NCBI GenBank assembly: GCA_964440735.1
Contig: CAYTTK010000008.1
Location: 1 to 36,702 of the forward strand
DNA from: CAZBWE01 sp964440735
GTDB lineage: Bacteria > Planctomycetota > Phycisphaerae > Sedimentisphaerales > Anaerobacaceae
DNA length: 36,702 nucleotides
Direction: 5' to 3'
In this document: positions 16,206-24,486 of the stretch, piece by piece
Numbering within the stretch: the first letter of the stretch is position 1
Layout of the letters: each line of letters opens with the position of its first letter
Program-made: the position numbers and the translations under genes
The notes under the pieces: model-generated
What the model saw: the letters and a program-made list of their open reading frames with translations, nothing else
Database searches by the model: none
What the model was told of the DNA's origin: nothing

Positions 16206-18101
16206 TCAACAGGAAGATGTAAGAAGTTGACCTTGTTTTTTGACCGTGTTGTGCACTGTTGGAAAAGTGAAAAAGAAAGTGCTGCCATTACCGACTTCGG
16301 ATTCCACCCAAATCCTACCACCAAATAACTCCACTATTTTCTTTGCTATAGTAAGTCCGGCACCGGTGCTTTCGTGCTCATCTCGCGGTAACAGTGTCTG
16401 GAACATTTTGAAGATTCTCTCGAAGTATTTTTCTTCGATGCCGGGACCGTTATCAGTAACGCCGAATTTCCAAAAGCCGTTCTCTTCGACGCAGCTAATT
16501 TTTATTTTGCCCTGTGGTTTATCCATATATTTAACAGCGTTGCTCAAGAGATTCTGGAATACTTGCACGATGCGAGTCCGCTCACACTTAATAGTAGGCA
16601 TTTCATTTTCAACTGTGATTGTGATGTTTTCCGGCAGAGGGAGCATTTCGATGACTCCTGAGACAAGTTCGTTAAGATTCACAACAGCTTTCTGCTCTTG
16701 AACACGTCCTATTCTTGAGAACTGTAAAATACCGTCAAGAAGATTGTGCATCCTGTCCACTCTGTTTATAAGCAAGTTCATTTGTTCTTTGCCTTCATCG
16801 TCAAGTTTATCTGCATAATCGGTTGTTATCCAGTCGGCCAGGGTTTTAATGCCGCGAAGCGGCGCCTTTAAATCGTGTGAGACTATATATGTAAATTCTC
16901 TTAGTTCTTGATTAGCATTTTCCACATCCTCAAGAAGTTTAGTTTGTTTTTGCTCCGACTGCTTGCGCTCCGGAATATTGCGTGCGACTGCTATTATATA
17001 GTCTTCCGTCCCCTGGCTTACGAGTTTCAGACTTGTTTCTGTGAGATAAGTTGTTCCATCCTTGCGCTTATGCTGGGCTTCTTTAATAATATTTACTTTG
17101 TGTTTGAGTTCTTCTACTTGCTCTTGCCAGGAAGAATCATCCGGTATAGACTCATCGATGTCTTTAATGCTCATATCGAGCAGTTCTTTTCGTGTATAGC
17201 CAAGACTTTCGTATGCTCTATCGTTGAAGTCTAAAAAACGGCCCCATTTGGGTTCTAAGACAAAAATGCAATCGTTTGACTGCTTTATCAGATTTCGGAA
17301 CAATTGTATTTCATCTGCTGTCTTTTTTCGTTCTGCGATGCTGCCCAGCCGCTCGGCAACAGCGTCTAATAAGTCGCGTTCTTCTTCAAGAAATGGGTTT
17401 GGGTCGTTTTCTTTTCTTTCTCCGATGTAATATACCTCAATTGTTCCGGCCTTTTCACCGTGAACCATGATTTGGGCGTATTGGCTCAATTCGCTCTTTT
17501 TGAAACTATCTGTTTTATAATGTATTCCATTAAAAGTAACTCTTACACATGTGATGTCACTGTACCGATATGCATTACGAATTAGATTGGCTGATTCCTG
17601 AAATATCTGCTCCAACGAGATTTTTGGCTGCTCAAACAGATGCGATAGTCCATAGAGACAATTAAGACGTTTGATGTGCTCTTGTAAATTCCTCCGGATT
17701 TGCTTTCGCTCAAGTGCATAACGAATGATTCGGACCAGAGCAAATTCTACAGACTTGCCTTTTGTAACATAATCTTCTGCACCTTGCTTTATGGCCTCAA
17801 GCCCCATTTCCTCGTCAGCCAGACCGGTCAACACGACTATGGGAACATTTGGGTTTGCAGTATGCGCTTTCTGCACGGTCTCAATGCCGCTGCTGTCAGG
17901 AAGACCAAGGTCGAGAAGGATAATGTCGTAATTATTGCTGCCGAGATGTTCTACTGCCTCTTGTAGCGTCTGTGCAGTTTCAACATTGAACTCTACCGAC
18001 TGGGATGATTTAGCAAAAGCCAGCTTTACCAACTGGCGGTCAACCTTATCATCATCCACTAATAAGATATTGATTGCTTTTGTTTTTACATTCGTTATCA
18101 T
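16206..18101 (-). CDS. REC-GAF-like-PAS histidine kinase C (soluble)
   Basis: A 631-residue kinase without transmembrane segments. Order: receiver (about 9-125, phosphoacceptor D64 in ILLDLGLPD, K114), a GAF-like region (about 143-255, weakly recognisable), PAS (about 263-385), DHp with FTYIVSHDLKAPLRG (His409), and a HATPase domain with NLLSNAVKY, DNGPGI and TGAGLTIAK. All catalytic motifs are intact, unlike its downstream neighbour B. With the receiver at the N-terminus it can be phosphorylated by other kinases, which suggests a phosphorelay step. Its ATG lies inside the last codons of the preceding receiver gene (50-bp overlap), with AGAGGA as ribosome site, so translation should be coupled. 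Confidence 0.92.
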   Translation of the reverse strand: MITNVKTKAINILLVDDDKVDRQLVKLAFAKSSQSVEFNVETAQTLQEAVEHLGSNNYDIILLDLGLPDSSGIETVQKAHTANPNVPIVVLTGLADEEMGLEAIKQGAEDYVTKGKSVEFALVRIIRYALERKQIRRNLQEHIKRLNCLYGLSHLFEQPKISLEQIFQESANLIRNAYRYSDITCVRVTFNGIHYKTDSFKKSELSQYAQIMVHGEKAGTIEVYYIGERKENDPNPFLEEERDLLDAVAERLGSIAERKKTADEIQLFRNLIKQSNDCIFVLEPKWGRFLDFNDRAYESLGYTRKELLDMSIKDIDESIPDDSSWQEQVEELKHKVNIIKEAQHKRKDGTTYLTETSLKLVSQGTEDYIIAVARNIPERKQSEQKQTKLLEDVENANQELREFTYIVSHDLKAPLRGIKTLADWITTDYADKLDDEGKEQMNLLINRVDRMHNLLDGILQFSRIGRVQEQKAVVNLNELVSGVIEMLPLPENITITVENEMPTIKCERTRIVQVFQNLLSNAVKYMDKPQGKIKISCVEENGFWKFGVTDNGPGIEEKYFERIFKMFQTLLPRDEHESTGAGLTIAKKIVELFGGRIWVESEVGNGSTFFFTFPTVHNTVKKQGQLLTSSC

Positions 18102-18537
18102 GAATAATCCTCTTACAGATTACAAACCAGTATTCACTGAGAACTTGCATAACCTCATGAAATCCTTCTAATGATACAGGTTTCTTAATATATCCTGCTG
18201 CCTGTAATTTGAAGCTTTCCAGGATGTCTTTGTCTGAATCCGATGTCGTTAGAATCACTACAGGGATTATGTCAAGTTCATTATCGGCTTTTAAATGTTT
18301 TAAGAGCTCTTGCCCACCCATGCCTGGCATATTCAAATCCAGCAGAATCAAATCCGGCATTGGAGTTTGTTCATCGCCGTTTTTGCTGCCCTGCAGGTAT
18401 TCCAGGGCTTGTTCTCCACCGTTTACAATATGAAGCTCGTTGGCTATCTTTGCCTGGCTGAGTGACCTTTTTACCAATTTCTGGTCTGCCAAGTCGTCTT
18501 CAACGAGCAATATCACTGCTGTTTTGAACGTGTTCAT
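18052..18537 (-). CDS. Single-domain response regulator, Rcp1-like, with C-terminal tail
   Basis: A 161-residue stand-alone receiver. Motifs: acidic E13-D14-D15, phosphoacceptor D67 in LILLDLNMPGMGG, T97/T98, and K119-P120. It has no output domain, as in cyanobacterial Rcp1, the partner of phytochrome-type kinases with an SHDL H-box like those here. After the normal receiver end (about residue 138) a basic, Asn-rich tail of about 20 residues follows. This tail is encoded by DNA that also encodes the start of kinase C in another frame, so the extension may be a by-product of the overlap. A strong AGGAG lies upstream. About half its residues match the preceding receiver, so they are tandem paralogues. 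Confidence 0.92.
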   Translation of the reverse strand: MNTFKTAVILLVEDDLADQKLVKRSLSQAKIANELHIVNGGEQALEYLQGSKNGDEQTPMPDLILLDLNMPGMGGQELLKHLKADNELDIIPVVILTTSDSDKDILESFKLQAAGYIKKPVSLEGFHEVMQVLSEYWFVICKRIIHDNECKNKSNQYLISG

Positions 18538-18618
18538 TTTCGGCTCCTTTCTAATATCTTGTGTGGCTCACGGTTTTTCAAAGCGTTTTTAAATTGTCTG
18601 AAGAACCTGAGCCCAAAA

Positions 18619-19065
18619 TCAGCTTTTCACCAATGAGGATTGTTCGAACCAGTATTTTATACTTTTACTCATAATCTCTTTAAGTTTCTGTACACTTCCC
18701 GGCTTTTGTATATATCCTGCCGCATGAAACTTATAACATTCCTGAACGTCAACTTCTGAGTTTGATGTTGTTAAGATAATCACGGGGATGGTACATAACT
18801 GTTCATTGGTTTTAATTTCTTTTAAAAATTCTTTTCCGCCCATACCGGGCATATTTAAGTCGAGCAAAATTAAATTTGGCCGGGGACTTTGTATGTCTTC
18901 ATTACAGCTGCGCTGCAGGTATCTCAATGCCTCTTCACCTGTGCCGACAGTATGAAGCTCAACATCTATTTCCTGGTCAGCCAAAGCATTCTTAGTAAGC
19001 TTTTGGTCCCCGAGGTCGTCTTCGACCAACAACATTACTACAAACTTTGATGAATCCATTTTCAT
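18619..19065 (-). CDS. Single-domain response regulator, Rcp1-like
   Basis: A 148-residue receiver with E15-D16-D17, phosphoacceptor D69 in LILLDLNMPGMGG, T99/T100 and K121-P122, and no output domain. It lies only six bases behind kinase D and so is its most likely phosphotransfer partner. Two ATGs compete: 19065 has GGGGG only two bases away, while 19059 (third codon) has GGGGG at a normal distance of eight bases and may be the real start. Single-domain receivers either pass phosphate on to a phosphotransfer protein or bind a target protein; no such target is encoded nearby. Confidence 0.92.
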   Translation of the reverse strand: MKMDSSKFVVMLLVEDDLGDQKLTKNALADQEIDVELHTVGTGEEALRYLQRSCNEDIQSPRPNLILLDLNMPGMGGKEFLKEIKTNEQLCTIPVIILTTSNSEVDVQECYKFHAAGYIQKPGSVQKLKEIMSKSIKYWFEQSSLVKS

Positions 19066-19071
19066 ATCCCC

Positions 19072-21417
19072 CTATTTATCGTTACTTTCTGATTTTGCAA
19101 AAACTAAAGATTGCTCGCCTTGCTGCTCTTGGACGCTGCCCAAGGCCGGCAGTGTAAACCAGAAGGTCGAGCCTTGGCCATAAATTGACTCGATACCGAT
19201 TTCTCCTCCATGCCTTTCGATAATCCTCTTGCATACAGCCAGACCTATACCTGTTCCTTCATATGCATCTCTGGAATGCAAACGCCGGAACATGACAAAA
19301 AGTTTATTATGTTGCTCACTTTTAATTCCGATTCCATTGTCCTGCACCTCCACACGGACCATTCCATTATCTTCTTTGTGTGCTCGTATGGTAACTTCCG
19401 GTAAAATATCCTTCTTATGATATTTCAATGCGTTTGATATGAGATTCTGCAATAATTGCCTTATTTGAGTGTCGTCGCCTTTGACGGCTGGCAGAGGTTC
19501 AGGCACAGATATGGTGCCGTTAGTTTCTTCGAGTTTGACTGCTAATTCCAGACCCTTCAACTGCTCTACGATTTCATTTAGGTCAAGCCCCTCGAATTGA
19601 ACACCCTTTGTGCTTACCCGCGAATATAAAAGCAGTGCTTCAATCATCTGCTGCATTCTATCAGCGCCGTCTATCATAAAATTGAGATTCTCCCGTTCAT
19701 CATCGTTTAATTTATCTGTCAGAGAACCAGCTAATAGTTGTCCGAAAGAGGTTATTTTTCTTGTTGGCTCCCTGAGGTCGTGCGAAGCTATGTAAGTGAA
19801 CTCTTGGAGTTGCTGGTTTGATTGGATGAGCTTTTCATTGAGGTTTTTGAGAGACTGTTCTGCCTTTTTGCGGTCGGTGATATCACGGAATATTCCCTGC
19901 ATTAGTTTTTTGCCGCCGACTTCAATTAGACTGGCCTTTACCGCGACATCTTTTATCTCTCCATTTTTGGTAACAATCTGCGTTTCCAGCGTCTGGCCCT
20001 GTTTTTTTCTGAGATGTTGTTTGAAAGTATCGCTAAATTCTCCTTCGATTTTTTCTGGAGGATGGAGAATGCAGTGCGATTTACCAACCAGTTCTGATTT
20101 TTTCCGCTCGACCAGCTTTGTTGCTGCAGGATTGCAGTCAATTATTATGCCTGTTTCGGCCTCAGCTACGAAGATAGCGTCTAATGCTCCCTCAAACTGG
20201 GTTCTGTATTTTTCTTCGGCTTTACGTAATTGCTCTTCTGCCTTCTTACGCTCGGTAATATCTACAAAGCTTTCAACAAAGTACCGATGCCCCTTCCACG
20301 ACATAGTGGTAACTGTCTTGAGAATGGGGATTTCTGTACCATCTCCTTTAATAAGCACATGTTCTGATTTGTCAACTGTTTGGCCTAAGTCACTTATTGG
20401 ACATTTGCCTTTTTCAGCCAGACAGATAAACTTATGGCATACTTTACCAACAATCTTTTTCTTTGGCAGGCCGATTATTTTTGTGGCGAGAGGATTTGCA
20501 TCAACTATTTCGTGTGTCTCGGCATCGATAATTACTACCCCGGTTAAGATAGAATTCAATACAATATTTAAACGTGTTTCGCTTTCCCTCAATGCCCCTT
20601 CTGCCTTCTTGCGTATATCAATTTCCTGGGTTAGTTGTTGATTTGCAATCGTAAGCTCCGCGGTTCGCTCCTCGACTCTTGCTTCGAGCTTTTCCTTGGC
20701 ATCGACTAATTCTATGTCTCGCTGTTGGATTTGCTCTAACATTTCATTGAATGAACCGATAAGCAAACCCACCTCATCGTTACTTTGTTTTACGGCTCGT
20801 GTAGAATAGTCCTTCTCTTCGGAAACGGCTTTTGCAACCTCAGCCAGACTTAGAATTGGTTCGGAAATAATCTTTTGAAGCCGCGATGATATCAGAAAAG
20901 CCACCAAAGATGAAAGAAATAGCACAGCGATAATTATACCCGTATTACGCTTGAGCATCGCATACATAGGGCTCATATCCGACCGCAGGCAAACCGTCCC
21001 TATTATTTCACCATCGAGAACAATAGGTTTGTGGATGGTTAAATAGCCATCACTAAAACTATAGCCAATTTTTTTAGATCCATTTGGATGGACTTTCAAC
21101 TCCGCAAAATCACGATAATAAGTTGCGAATAGCTTATTGTCGTTGCTGTAAATACAACCAAAGACGATAGAAGGTTCCACACGAAGAGCTTTTAGTGTTT
21201 CCTTTGCATCCTCTGCATCTTGGAAGGCCAGAGCCGCTTTGCAGTTTTCGGCTATCATCTCTGCCTGTGTTGCTAAATTATTCACCATATTTTTACGAAA
21301 ACTACTACGCTCCCAGACAATAAATGCACCTCCTGCCAACACTAACCCGGTGACGCAGGCCAGCATAATAATTGATATCAGCTTATGCTTTATTGCCATG
21401 TTTCGCAAAATAGACAT
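19072..21417 (-). CDS. CHASE8-HAMP-PAS-PAS sensor histidine kinase D
   Basis: A 781-residue membrane kinase. TM1 lies at about 12-34 and TM2 at 160-182. The periplasmic part between them has the CHASE8 pattern known from YfiN/TpbB (ENCKAALAFQDAEDAKETL, then EPSIVFGCIYSNDNKLFATY). HAMP (183-235), a coiled coil, PAS1 (about 280-392), PAS2 (about 402-515), DHp with FTYIASHDLREPTRK (His546) and a complete HATPase follow. PAS1 has a Cys/His cluster (C327, H328, C332, C339) that could bind a metal or cofactor. Its start is two bases after the yfiR stop. In Pseudomonas, YfiR inhibits YfiN through this kind of sensor, so YfiR is the probable periplasmic regulator of this kinase. A 347-bp part of the kinase core is identical to kinase E. 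Confidence 0.93.
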   Translation of the reverse strand: MSILRNMAIKHKLISIIMLACVTGLVLAGGAFIVWERSSFRKNMVNNLATQAEMIAENCKAALAFQDAEDAKETLKALRVEPSIVFGCIYSNDNKLFATYYRDFAELKVHPNGSKKIGYSFSDGYLTIHKPIVLDGEIIGTVCLRSDMSPMYAMLKRNTGIIIAVLFLSSLVAFLISSRLQKIISEPILSLAEVAKAVSEEKDYSTRAVKQSNDEVGLLIGSFNEMLEQIQQRDIELVDAKEKLEARVEERTAELTIANQQLTQEIDIRKKAEGALRESETRLNIVLNSILTGVVIIDAETHEIVDANPLATKIIGLPKKKIVGKVCHKFICLAEKGKCPISDLGQTVDKSEHVLIKGDGTEIPILKTVTTMSWKGHRYFVESFVDITERKKAEEQLRKAEEKYRTQFEGALDAIFVAEAETGIIIDCNPAATKLVERKKSELVGKSHCILHPPEKIEGEFSDTFKQHLRKKQGQTLETQIVTKNGEIKDVAVKASLIEVGGKKLMQGIFRDITDRKKAEQSLKNLNEKLIQSNQQLQEFTYIASHDLREPTRKITSFGQLLAGSLTDKLNDDERENLNFMIDGADRMQQMIEALLLYSRVSTKGVQFEGLDLNEIVEQLKGLELAVKLEETNGTISVPEPLPAVKGDDTQIRQLLQNLISNALKYHKKDILPEVTIRAHKEDNGMVRVEVQDNGIGIKSEQHNKLFVMFRRLHSRDAYEGTGIGLAVCKRIIERHGGEIGIESIYGQGSTFWFTLPALGSVQEQQGEQSLVFAKSESNDK
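19348..19694. repeat. 347-bp exact repeat, copy 1 (inside kinase D)
   Basis: Every base matches 24763-25109 in kinase E. The repeat covers the end of the DHp domain and the first half of the ATPase domain. Flanks remain very similar on both sides but with scattered differences; the first mismatches are at 19347 and 19695. Identity at silent positions shows a recent duplication or gene conversion. Confidence 0.9.
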
Positions 21418-21419
21418 AA

Positions 21420-22037
21420 TTAGTTGTTTTTTTCCTCTATAGTTCTTTTTGCCAGTTTCAGAAGCTGAGACCTGATTTTTAGTTTAGCGCGTTTAGCGGC
21501 GGTAATGTTGATTTCAAAACGAACTTTTTTCTCTTCCATAACAAAATTGATAATGCCGCCGGATTCGAGAAAGCCTTGTGTATCTGCAACTGTCAGGACG
21601 CTATAATTTCGAACTAAATTTATGGTTTCCTTGAGCTTTTTATTCTCCGAATTACAAATAAACAACAGGTGACATTTTTTGATTGTTTCAACCTGCGGAT
21701 GCGGTTTAGATTTATTTTCCTCGCCTGAATTTTTTAATTCCTCAAGACCTGTGAAACGTTTTATAACAACTTTCTTGTCTTTAACTATATCATTTTTAAT
21801 AGGGTCAAATGCGCTGCCGAAAGGGTCTTTACCGATAATGCCTATGATTATTGGCTCATTGCTATCAGCAGTTTTTTCCCCTGGCCATTCCACAAACTTG
21901 ATAAAGTTATATAAGAAAGCGGCCTTGATTTGATACTCCAGGCTTTGTGCAGATTCAGTCTGGGCCTTTACTGCAGTTGTTGCTGCAAATAAGGTCAGCA
22001 TTAAAACTACGAAGATAATATAATCTTTAATTCTCAT
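21420..22037 (-). CDS. yfiR: YfiR-family periplasmic regulator (DUF4154)
   Basis: A 205-residue protein with a signal peptide (1-25, cut after AVKA) and the YfiR/DUF4154 fold signature: YQIKAAFLYNFIKFVEWP near the N-terminus, IIIGIIGKDPFG, CHLLFIC, and GGIINFVMEEKKVRFEIN near the C-terminus. In Pseudomonas aeruginosa YfiR sits in the periplasm and represses the diguanylate cyclase YfiN, with relief by the outer-membrane lipoprotein YfiB. Here it is followed after two bases by a CHASE8 histidine kinase and preceded by a TonB-dependent receptor. No YfiB-like OmpA-domain gene is present. Two cysteines (KKCHLLFICNS) might form a disulfide. AGGTG precedes the ATG. The family is confident; the regulatory role is inferred from neighbours. 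Confidence 0.9.
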   Translation of the reverse strand: MRIKDYIIFVVLMLTLFAATTAVKAQTESAQSLEYQIKAAFLYNFIKFVEWPGEKTADSNEPIIIGIIGKDPFGSAFDPIKNDIVKDKKVVIKRFTGLEELKNSGEENKSKPHPQVETIKKCHLLFICNSENKKLKETINLVRNYSVLTVADTQGFLESGGIINFVMEEKKVRFEINITAAKRAKLKIRSQLLKLAKRTIEEKNN

Positions 22038-22156
22038 ACATCAGCACCTATTGAACATAGCTGTTATCTGTCTTTTGTCCCAAATTTCAGTTAAATCTAT
22101 ACTTGCATTTACCCATATCCGTCGGCCAACTTTGCCTTCATTAATCCATTCAATCC

Positions 22157-24475
22157 TTAAAATCGCACATAATAACGGAAACCGACCACAATTGGTTCTT
22201 CTACCCAGCTGGTTTTGTCCGGGTAGTTGTTTTTGTATCCTGAGGAGTATGCGTATCGTTTGTTATCGCCTATGACCGGAATACCATGAACAAAGACTGT
22301 CATAGCGGACGACTTATTAATGTGATATGTCAATGACACACCGGCCATAGCTTGCATTTCGTACCCGTTTTGGTGTTTAATATGCGCTATATTCGCAGCG
22401 TTTCCGCCTGCTTCGGCAAGTGCATCCAGGCCGTCTTTTAGTCCTTCAAATCCCCAAAAGATTTGCACATCGCCATGTAGAGTTAGCTTGTCGTCCAGAA
22501 GTCCAATGTTGGTGAATAACTTTGTAGCATGATTGGACCAGTTACTCAAGTCGTTGCCTTTGGAGTTTATGATGACTCCGCCGCCGGTGTCTCGGTAGTA
22601 GTCTGAATAACTGATACCGGATAAGTAAATATCCTCAGCAAGATTCCAGTCCAGTTGTTTGACGAACGAGTGATTAGCTCCGATATTGAAACTATCCTTT
22701 TCGTATTTCGTTTCCAGTTCTACTCCTATGGTTTTTAGAGTTCCAACGGGTGCACTCCGCGCCTGTCCCCAGTCCCAGGCAATCGCCTCATTTTGGTAGT
22801 AGAAAATAGAGCTCTGGAATGAGAGGTTTTTCGTAAATCTGCCGGAGTAAATTAGTTCGAGGGTATCCAGCTTTTCAGGTTTGTTATCCTTTCCCAGTTT
22901 CTCATTCATATACAACTCCTCCTGAGTGTTCATTCGAACAGACCGTTGGGCAATGAACTTTAGATATTCGCCTTTTTTGAGCTCGTAAATCCAGGCGAAT
23001 CGTGGAGAGAACATATAATCCGTAAATGAATGCTTATCCACGCGGGCTGACAGTAATGTTGTAGTCTTTGGAGTCCACTTGATATTGAGTTCTCCCAGAA
23101 AGGAATGGCTGTATGTTTCCCACCCCTCTCCGACGGCGAAGTACTGCTTCTCACCTTCAATAAACTGTTTTGACCCATCCTTGCTGGTTCCATATGCTTC
23201 TGAAGTCGGTCCGCTCATAATGCCGTCCGCCAGACGAAGTCCGTCATCTTTGTCTTTTCCCCAGGCAGGACCAATAGTGTCATAGCTGAGTTCATAGCCG
23301 AAAGCCGCCTTGATTTTTTCGTTTTTCGGCCTGTATTTAAGCATGAATTGGGCGTAATACTCGTTTTCTGACCATATCCACTTGATATTTTGCAGGTTAT
23401 CCCTATCGTTGTCGAGGTCACTGTCATATTTCTCAACATTATGCACATCGATTGAACTTAAGCCGAACGTCGACTCTATGTTCCAATTCTCGGTGAAAGG
23501 AGTTGTATTTTCTAAGGCGAACTGATAATACCGAAACCGTGTCTGACGGAAATCTTCCCAATCATCGCCCAACTCAAATTTTGTAGCCGAGCCCTGCATC
23601 AGTTCATGCGAGCTCGTCACATAGCGGGCCCAGAAACGCCATTTATCCTTAAAATGAACGTCCAGATGAGCCTTGATTTGTGCTTCACCATCATAATCCG
23701 ACAGATAGGTAGCTGCAGGTCTGCCGCTTTGTGGTGCATTGGCGGAACCCAGGTACCCGCTTGTATTTTTGTCAACTCCGAACAAGTCCGGGCTGTGCCC
23801 GGCTGTGCTCACTAAACTAAAATAGGTGTATAAATCCAGCTTGTCTGTTTTACGGCCATAGCCGATATAATTGCCAATGCTGTCATACTTGTCCCAGAAA
23901 TGACCACCTATCTCGACTCCGGGGGCTGTACTTGCTGTTTTAGTATAAATGTTGATAACCCCGCCAATCGCACCAGGTCCGTATGTAACTGACCCGGGAC
24001 CCCGGATGACTTCGATGCGCTCAATATCATTAAGGTCCCAGTTTAACAATTCCAGCCGAGCTCCGTAGTGTGCCTTAATATTTACATTAATGCCGTTGAC
24101 ATTGACCAGAAATTTATAGGGTCGGTCCACCAAAATCCCCCGAATTCCAGGCACTTGACCGACGCTGTGATTCATATAAAGGGCCCCCGGGACATAAATT
24201 TCCAGCAGGTCCATCAGATTGCGGGCTGGGGTTCTGGCGATGTCCTTTGCCGTAATCACGGTTACACTGGCGGGAGTTTTCATGGGATTTTTTTCCGTGA
24301 TCGTTGCGGGAACGTCAATTTCTATAGACATAAGCTCGGTAAGGGACATTTCAAAGAAGTCCGTCGACTGGTTTACTTCCTGTTGTTCTGCCAGTAATTT
24401 CGGCTGGAAGGCAAACACAAGCAAGAAAGTCAGAACTATTGAAAATATTTGTAAATAATTTTTGTGCATAAACAT
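22157..24475 (-). CDS. TonB-dependent outer-membrane receptor
   Basis: 772 residues: a signal peptide (about 1-29), a short linker with the FFEMSLTELMSIEI segment often seen before plugs of this group, a plug domain (about 55-165: TPASVTVITAKDIARTP, then IERIEVIRGPGSVTYGPGAIGGVINI), and a 22-strand-type beta-barrel ending in VGFRYYVRF with the terminal Phe typical of barrel proteins. Such receptors import siderophores, cobalamin, sugars or other ligands with TonB-ExbBD energy; those genes are not in the window. Start: ATG with GGGG seven bases upstream, 11 bp behind kinase E. Placement between two sensor kinases and directly before yfiR suggests signalling as well as uptake. The ligand is unknown. 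Confidence 0.93.
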   Translation of the reverse strand: MFMHKNYLQIFSIVLTFLLVFAFQPKLLAEQQEVNQSTDFFEMSLTELMSIEIDVPATITEKNPMKTPASVTVITAKDIARTPARNLMDLLEIYVPGALYMNHSVGQVPGIRGILVDRPYKFLVNVNGINVNIKAHYGARLELLNWDLNDIERIEVIRGPGSVTYGPGAIGGVINIYTKTASTAPGVEIGGHFWDKYDSIGNYIGYGRKTDKLDLYTYFSLVSTAGHSPDLFGVDKNTSGYLGSANAPQSGRPAATYLSDYDGEAQIKAHLDVHFKDKWRFWARYVTSSHELMQGSATKFELGDDWEDFRQTRFRYYQFALENTTPFTENWNIESTFGLSSIDVHNVEKYDSDLDNDRDNLQNIKWIWSENEYYAQFMLKYRPKNEKIKAAFGYELSYDTIGPAWGKDKDDGLRLADGIMSGPTSEAYGTSKDGSKQFIEGEKQYFAVGEGWETYSHSFLGELNIKWTPKTTTLLSARVDKHSFTDYMFSPRFAWIYELKKGEYLKFIAQRSVRMNTQEELYMNEKLGKDNKPEKLDTLELIYSGRFTKNLSFQSSIFYYQNEAIAWDWGQARSAPVGTLKTIGVELETKYEKDSFNIGANHSFVKQLDWNLAEDIYLSGISYSDYYRDTGGGVIINSKGNDLSNWSNHATKLFTNIGLLDDKLTLHGDVQIFWGFEGLKDGLDALAEAGGNAANIAHIKHQNGYEMQAMAGVSLTYHINKSSAMTVFVHGIPVIGDNKRYAYSSGYKNNYPDKTSWVEEPIVVGFRYYVRF

Positions 24476-24486
24476 TTTTTTACCCC

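Noticed and set aside
16190..16324. Upstream extension of protein B to an ATG at 16324
   Set aside because: It would overlap the end of kinase C, adds unstructured sequence before a receiver that starts normally at 16189, and lacks a ribosome site, whereas 16189 has GGGGGAC at the right distance.
18556..18615. GGCTCA/TGAGCC inverted repeat between the two receiver genes
   Set aside because: The stem is short with a bulge and a loop of over 30 bases, and no T-run follows; too weak to call.
19210..19420. Open frames on the + strand opposite the ATPase domains of kinases A, D and E that look mutually conserved
   Set aside because: Their similarity follows from the similarity of the kinase genes on the other strand; they are antisense shadows.
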